A stretch of DNA of 9,444 nt, from contig JAXJRB010000059.1 of the NCBI GenBank assembly GCA_036310845.1, forward strand, positions 1 through 9,444, read 5' to 3'. Source of the stretch: COE1 sp036310845 (GTDB taxonomy: Bacteria; Bacillota; Clostridia; Lachnospirales; Lachnospiraceae). Both the position numbers and the translations under genes were made by a program. The notes below the pieces were generated by a model. It saw only the letters and a list, made by a program, of their open reading frames with translations. It did not search any database and had not been told where the DNA came from. How positions within the stretch are numbered: position 1 is the stretch's first letter; every line of letters starts with the position of its first letter. Shown piece after piece: positions 5,950 to 9,444 of this stretch.

Positions 5950-8037
5950 ATGAAATCTATACGAATGAAAATTACTGTTGCAATTGTGATATGTTCGTTG
6001 ATTACGGCATCTATTATTAGTCTGCTCAGTATTTCTGATACCAGAGATTTATCCAATGCAGCAGCCGAAAAGGAGCTGGTGTTAACCTGTGAGAATACGG
6101 GTGAAGAAATCGATGCCTTGATTTCCAGAATTGAGCAGTCTGTGGATACACTAAGCGATATTGCTATGAAAAGGATGGAGTTTTCCAGATTTAAAAACAA
6201 TAATGCCTATGTAAGTAAATATACAAGTGACCTTTTGGAAGATTTTAATACTTTTGCTGAGCACACGGATGGTGCAATTACTGCTTATATACGTTATAAT
6301 CCGGAATTTACGGAACCGACTTCGGGAATCTTTTTGACACGTAATGATACACAGTCTGCATTTGACAGTGTAACACCGACAGATTTTAGTATGTATGACC
6401 CGTCTGATGTAGCTCATGTAGGCTGGTATTACATTCCGGTAGCGAATAAGGCTCCTCTTTGGATGGATCCGTATTTAAATGCAAATATAAATGTTTATAT
6501 GATTTCCTATGTAGTTCCTCTTTATGAAAATGGTACATCTGTTGGAATCATAGGAATGGATATTGATTTTAGTCAGTTAACATCTTTGGCAGATAAAGCG
6601 ATTGCTTTCGATACAGGGTATTCTTTTATAGTAAGTTCCGCAGGTAATGTACTGTATCATAAAGAGATTGAGTCAGGTACTGATTTGGCGGAATACAATG
6701 GTGGAGAGCTGACTTCGGTTAAGAATTTTGTATTAGATGCTTCCAAGCAAGGAGAGACGTTGCGGTACAGCATCAACGGCGAGGAGAAATATTTGTCTTA
6801 TGTGGAACTTAAGAATGGCATGAAGCTTGTATTAACAGCACCTGTAGAGGAAATTACAGCATCTGCAAATGCCCTTTCTGTTCAGATATTGATGTTCCTT
6901 GCTATGGGACTCGTGGTTGCTATAGTGCTTGGAGTTTTGATAGGAAGTACCATTGCAAAACCGATTAAACGAATTACAGAAATTATTAAGCAGACAGCAC
7001 AGTTGGATTTTCAACGTGCAAAAGACATTGACAAATTAATGAAAAAACGTGATGAAACCGGTATTATGGCAAAGGCGGTAAATGAGATGCGTTCCGTCTT
7101 ACGTGAACTGGTAGGAAACATGGAGCGCGTTAAAGACGATTTGATTGAAAACATGAAGCGTCTGGATGATGTGATGGGAGAAAACAATTCTATTTCAGAG
7201 GACAATTCTGCAACTACCCAGGAACTGGCAGCCAGTATGGAAGAGACTTCCGCCGGTGTAACCATGATTGTAAGCAATATTGACGCAATCCAGACAAATG
7301 CAGAAGAAATCCGTGAATTGTCCGAACGGGAACAGCAAGAATCGAGAGCTATTATGACCAGAGCGAGAGAGCTTCGTGATACTACGAGTTCTTCCAATGA
7401 GAAAGCAATGGGCATTTATGCAGATATGAGACAACGTACGGAAGAAGCAATCGAAAAATCTAAAGTTGTTGCAAAGATTAATGAATTGACGGATGATATT
7501 CGGAATATTTCTTCTCAGACAAATCTGTTGGCATTGAATGCCAATATTGAGGCCGCAAGAGCGGGAGAGGCCGGACGTGGTTTTGCTGTGGTTGCAACGG
7601 AAATCGGAGCACTGGCTAATCAAACATTCCGGACTGTAGACGGCATCAACGAGCTTGTAAAAGAGGTCAATGAAGCTGTCGATAATATGACAGAGTGCAT
7701 TCAGGTCATTATGAATTTCCTGGAAGATACTGTAGTTACAGATTATAGTACCTTTGGTCAGGTAGGCGAACGTTACGAAAAGGATGCAGAAAGTTTTGCA
7801 GAATCGATGCAGCATATTTATTCTGAGATTTCTCAATTGAGTCATAAAATTACACAGATTGTGGATGCAATGGATAATGTAAACCGCACGATTACAGAGT
7901 CTGCTGATGGGGTAAATCTGATAGCGGAGAAATCCGGAGATGCGGTTAAAAAGACATTAGAAGGTTATGAGCATCTGCGAGAAAGTGAGACAAGCCTAAA
8001 TCTTTTGAAGGAATTAATTGAAAAGTTTAATGTATAA
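5950..8037 (+). CDS. Methyl-accepting chemotaxis protein with dCache-type sensor
   Basis: This 695-residue transmembrane chemoreceptor controls CheA in response to an extracellular ligand. Membrane segments lie at about residues 8-28 and 309-334. The region between is a large extracellular sensor of the double-Cache type; GWYYIPVANKAPLWMDPY (158-175) and YVVPLYENGTSVGIIGMDIDF (near 187-207) fit the membrane-distal ligand pocket. A HAMP linker follows (about 332-386, KPIKRITEIIKQT), then the cytoplasmic helical hairpin. AASMEETSAG (427-436) fits the methylation-site consensus. The hairpin tip SSQTNLLALNANIEAARAGE (521-540) and GRGFAVVATEIGALANQT (542-559) are the conserved CheA/CheW-binding region. 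The usual EVRKLAE after VVA is changed to EIGALAN. No C-terminal pentapeptide for CheR/CheB docking is present. The arginine typical of amino-acid-binding Cache pockets is not obvious, so the ligand is unknown. The start is set by AAGGAGG (5936-5942) seven bases upstream. No other chemotaxis gene is adjacent, as is usual for stand-alone receptor genes. Confidence 0.95.
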   Translation: MKSIRMKITVAIVICSLITASIISLLSISDTRDLSNAAAEKELVLTCENTGEEIDALISRIEQSVDTLSDIAMKRMEFSRFKNNNAYVSKYTSDLLEDFNTFAEHTDGAITAYIRYNPEFTEPTSGIFLTRNDTQSAFDSVTPTDFSMYDPSDVAHVGWYYIPVANKAPLWMDPYLNANINVYMISYVVPLYENGTSVGIIGMDIDFSQLTSLADKAIAFDTGYSFIVSSAGNVLYHKEIESGTDLAEYNGGELTSVKNFVLDASKQGETLRYSINGEEKYLSYVELKNGMKLVLTAPVEEITASANALSVQILMFLAMGLVVAIVLGVLIGSTIAKPIKRITEIIKQTAQLDFQRAKDIDKLMKKRDETGIMAKAVNEMRSVLRELVGNMERVKDDLIENMKRLDDVMGENNSISEDNSATTQELAASMEETSAGVTMIVSNIDAIQTNAEEIRELSEREQQESRAIMTRARELRDTTSSSNEKAMGIYADMRQRTEEAIEKSKVVAKINELTDDIRNISSQTNLLALNANIEAARAGEAGRGFAVVATEIGALANQTFRTVDGINELVKEVNEAVDNMTECIQVIMNFLEDTVVTDYSTFGQVGERYEKDAESFAESMQHIYSEISQLSHKITQIVDAMDNVNRTITESADGVNLIAEKSGDAVKKTLEGYEHLRESETSLNLLKELIEKFNV

Positions 8038-8088
8038 GATACTGTTGGTAGCATAAAACAAGCGAAAGAATAGTGGGATAATGAAAGG

Positions 8089-8124
8089 AAATTGCTGATG
8101 AAATGGAAAAGCAATTGCTTTTTT
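8089..8124 (+). terminator. Probable terminator of the chemoreceptor gene
   Basis: AATTGCT (8090-8096) pairs with AGCAATT (8110-8116) around a 13-base loop. After GC comes a run of six T (8119-8124). The stem is short and AT-rich, so termination may be incomplete. It lies about 50 bases past the stop codon. Confidence 0.55.
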
Positions 8125-8289
8125 GCAAAAGAGCTTGATAACATTTCAGTGATAACAAAATGATAACATTAGTTCATCTAGCCCATATATATTGGATAAT
8201 TGAAGCTAATTGGTATCAAACGGTGTGAAAACTCCTAAACAGATTTGTTTAATGCGAAAATGATTTTGGCGAGTTCGAGTAGTAGAAAA

Positions 8290-8330
8290 ACGCTCGGAAT
8301 GCCCGAAAACACTGGGTTTTTGGGAAGCGT
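8290..8330. other. Two-part hairpin within the repeat region
   Basis: CCCGAAAAC (8302-8310) pairs with GTTTTTGGG (8316-8324), nine pairs including one G-U, with a five-base loop ACTGG. An outer helix ACGCT (8290-8294) with AGCGT (8326-8330) closes it, leaving a seven-base bulge on one side and one base on the other. It sits inside the TGATAACA inverted repeat. It could be a recombination core structure or part of a small RNA; no promoter was identified. Confidence 0.4.
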
Positions 8331-8348
8331 GGTTGCAGATTGGTTGCA
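8330..8348 (+). repeat. TGGTTGCA direct repeat pair
   Basis: TGGTTGCA occurs at 8330-8337 and 8341-8348, an 11-base period identical to that of the neighbouring TGTTATCA pair that begins seven bases later at 8355. The two pairs together form an ordered cluster of four short sites, as seen in arm-type binding regions of tyrosine recombinases. No matching inverted copy was found to the left. Confidence 0.5.
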
Positions 8349-8397
8349 AAAATGTGTTATCAATTTGTTATCAGAATAATTTGAATATGTAGATAGG

Positions 8398-8427
8398 AAT
8401 GCCGCAGAGGAATCTGCGGCATTTTTT
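8398..8427 (+). terminator. Strong orphan terminator upstream of the PolC-like gene
   Basis: AATGCCGCAGA (8398-8408) and TCTGCGGCATT (8413-8423) form a perfect 11-base-pair GC-rich stem with a GGAA tetraloop, followed by T residues to 8427. The chemoreceptor already has a terminator about 300 bases earlier and no gene lies between. It may mark the end of a gene that has been lost, or shield the next gene from read-through. Confidence 0.85.
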
Positions 8428-8524
8428 CAAGGATTTTGTGTGATGTGCAAAAAAATGTACATGGTATATGGTAGTATTAATTCTAGAAGATACAAAGAGA
8501 TGGTAATTAAGAAGGAATGGTAAT

Positions 8525-9352
8525 ATGGATAAAAGTGAATTTTATGAGTTGCTGATTGAGCGAATGGAATGCTTATATGGCAAGGAAATTCCAAATGAGA
8601 TTAGGAATCGATATCTCAGAGAAAAAGATTATTTACAATTGTCTAAATTTGAAGGTGAGTTTATAGTGTTTGCTAAGTTACTAATGGAAATGAAAAAGAA
8701 GCAGATAAAATATTCTTTGATAAGTACAGCTACACATAGTTTTTTGTTATATTTATTACTACAATTGGAAATGAATCCTTTACCACCACATTACTATTGT
8801 CCACAATGTAGACGAATATTATTTGCAAAGGGTGATAAAAAAATAAGAATAGGCATTGATTTGCCTAACATGCAATGTAAATGTGGCAGCGAATTAAGTG
8901 GTGAAGGATTCGATTTATCAGAAAAATTTTTCTGGGAGCAGGAACAGTTAAATTTAAGTGTTTCTGTTTTCGAAGGAGATTATGAGTTTGTAAAAAATTG
9001 GTTATGCAAAGATAAGCTAATGCAAGATAAAGAAATTAAAGAGGAGTATATTGATGAGAGTATAGTTAAGCGATTGGGGATAGGAATAATCACAGTATTG
9101 GCAGAGAAATCAGAATTATATAGCACTAATAAAATTGGATGGAATGAAGTGAGAAAATATAAGAAAAAAGTAATTGAAAACTATGAGTTGCTTCTACCAT
9201 GCAAACGAAAAATTAAGAATCATCCGAGAAACATGTATGAGTTAATTCGTGTGGTAGCGTTTTTTTATACAATGTATATGAAGAACACGGAGTGTTATGT
9301 TAGTGAGGATAATATTTTAGAAGCTGAGGAGCTTCCTGTATACTTTAAATAG
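8525..9352 (+). CDS. Miniature PolC-like protein, probably catalytically inactive
   Basis: This 275-residue protein resembles pieces of PolC, the Gram-positive replicative DNA polymerase of about 1,400 residues. MECLYGKEIPNEIRNRYLRE (14-33) resembles the PolC stretch YG..LP..V..RL..EL that precedes the palm. NPLPPHYYCPQC (84-95) is almost identical to PolC's NPLPPHY.CP.C zinc-binding segment, with CKCG (118-121) as the second cysteine pair and GIDLP and GEGFDL nearby. IGIITVLAEKSELYS (186-200) resembles AGTIGTVA.KTAYGF. HPRNMYELIRVVAF (233-246) resembles the later PKTFSELV.ISGL. The RGSVGSS motif is replaced by a stretch reading ISTATHS, and the aspartates of PDIDLNFSG read NLSVSVF, so polymerase activity is unlikely. 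The exonuclease, PHP and OB parts are absent. A ribosome binding site (GAAGGA, 8511-8516) lies eight bases before ATG 8525. The frame is open throughout and AT-rich, sitting beside recombination-type repeats, so it may be accessory DNA. The homology is recalled from memory, not computed; the function is unknown. Confidence 0.75.
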   Translation: MDKSEFYELLIERMECLYGKEIPNEIRNRYLREKDYLQLSKFEGEFIVFAKLLMEMKKKQIKYSLISTATHSFLLYLLLQLEMNPLPPHYYCPQCRRILFAKGDKKIRIGIDLPNMQCKCGSELSGEGFDLSEKFFWEQEQLNLSVSVFEGDYEFVKNWLCKDKLMQDKEIKEEYIDESIVKRLGIGIITVLAEKSELYSTNKIGWNEVRKYKKKVIENYELLLPCKRKIKNHPRNMYELIRVVAFFYTMYMKNTECYVSEDNILEAEELPVYFK

Positions 9353-9373
9353 GCCAGGAAATTGACATAAAAA

Positions 9374-9443
9374 AATACCTCAAGTAAATTTAGATTATTA
9401 CTGACCTGGCTAGTTGGTAAAAATCTAAACTAAAAGAGGTATT
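9374..9443. repeat. Composite inverted repeat at the window edge
   Basis: AATACCTC (9374-9381) pairs with GAGGTATT (9436-9443), and TTTAGATT (9389-9396) pairs with AATCTAAA (9422-9429), nested in order. A short inner TTAC/GTAA helix is also possible. On the minus strand the outer arm runs into seven T residues, so it could end a minus-strand gene lying to the right. It could equally be the end of an insertion element or a structured RNA. GCCAGG (9353-9358), directly after the PolC-like stop codon, can pair with CCTGGC (9405-9410) inside the loop, giving an alternative fold. Confidence 0.6.
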
Positions 9444-9444
9444 C

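Larger units (their letters stand above)
8136..8373. repeat. TGATAACA direct repeats facing an inverted TGTTATCA pair
   Basis: TGATAACA occurs at 8136-8143, 8150-8157 and 8161-8168. Its complement TGTTATCA occurs at 8355-8362 and 8366-8373. The last two left copies and the two right copies have the same 11-base period. The 19-base block 8150-8168 matches the complement of 8355-8373 at 18 positions. The 186 bases between hold no gene. This arrangement fits binding sites for a recombinase or excisionase, or the ends of a small non-coding element. Confidence 0.7.
8038..8524. other. Gene-free stretch with repeats, possible attachment region of an integrative element
   Basis: These 487 bases hold no convincing gene. 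They contain the chemoreceptor terminator (8089-8124), TGATAACA/TGTTATCA repeats (8136-8373), a TGGTTGCA pair (8330-8348), a hairpin (8290-8330), a second strong terminator with no gene in front of it (8398-8427), and the leader of the next gene. Short repeats spaced 11 bases apart, next to a terminator, recall the arm sites and gene end of a tyrosine-recombinase element. No integrase or tRNA gene was found, so the assignment is tentative. Confidence 0.4.

Noticed and set aside
7195..7845. 216-codon minus-strand open frame inside the chemoreceptor
   Set aside because: It is antisense to the conserved signalling domain of the receptor, has an atypical cysteine-rich composition and no ribosome binding site. 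It is a shadow of the real gene.
8268..8282. tRNA T-arm-like GAGTTCGAGTAG, possibly a tRNA 3' end used for integration
   Set aside because: No acceptor stem, anticodon arm or matching 3' end could be assembled around it.
8136..8373. CRISPR array
   Set aside because: The repeats are eight bases long, occur in both orientations, have three- to six-base gaps and lack spacers of uniform length.

Overview
The window looks like chromosomal DNA from a low-GC Firmicute, most likely a Lachnospiraceae-type clostridium. The evidence is AT-rich intergenic DNA, strong AGGAGG-type ribosome binding sites, clostridial-type glutamine synthetase, PurC and GMP synthase sequences, a small CXXC protein ending in CLECIGIG, and homology to PolC, the Gram-positive replicative polymerase. 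The family assignment rests on recalled protein families, not on a search.

Layout. Positions 1-71 hold the terminator of a gene lying to the left. Positions 208-1000 hold a broken glutamine synthetase gene (glnA): the promoter and ribosome binding site are intact, but an internal frameshifting deletion and loss of the 3' third have destroyed it. About 370 bases without a recognisable gene follow. Positions 1370-3165 carry a three-gene redox cluster on the plus strand: a thioredoxin-fold (TlpA-like) lipoprotein, a 46-residue membrane protein with a C-terminal CXXC motif that is easy to miss because it is so short, and a polytopic NapH-like membrane protein with two 4Fe-4S ferredoxin motifs and four additional cysteine groups. 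Together they look like a route for moving electrons through the membrane to an extracytoplasmic thiol protein. A bidirectional terminator separates them from convergent purC (minus strand).

purC and guaA are divergent across a 332-base AT-rich spacer, so two purine-biosynthesis genes sit back to back. The GuaA here is unusual: the ammonia-using synthetase part is complete, but the glutamine amidotransferase part is cut to a stub without the catalytic Cys, His and Glu. A long hairpin terminator ends guaA. A chemoreceptor gene (two membrane segments, dCache-type sensor, HAMP, signalling hairpin) follows with its own extended -10 promoter.

The right end (about 8089-9444) looks accessory. A 487-base gene-free stretch contains three TGATAACA copies facing two TGTTATCA copies, a nearby TGGTTGCA direct repeat, a hairpin and an orphan terminator. 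This resembles the arm-site and attachment region of a tyrosine-recombinase element, though no integrase gene is present. It is followed by a 275-residue protein that I recognise as a miniature, apparently catalytically dead relative of the PolC palm region, and then by a composite inverted repeat reaching the window edge. The mini-PolC gene and its surroundings are the most novel part of the window. The redox cluster and the amidotransferase-less GMP synthase come next.
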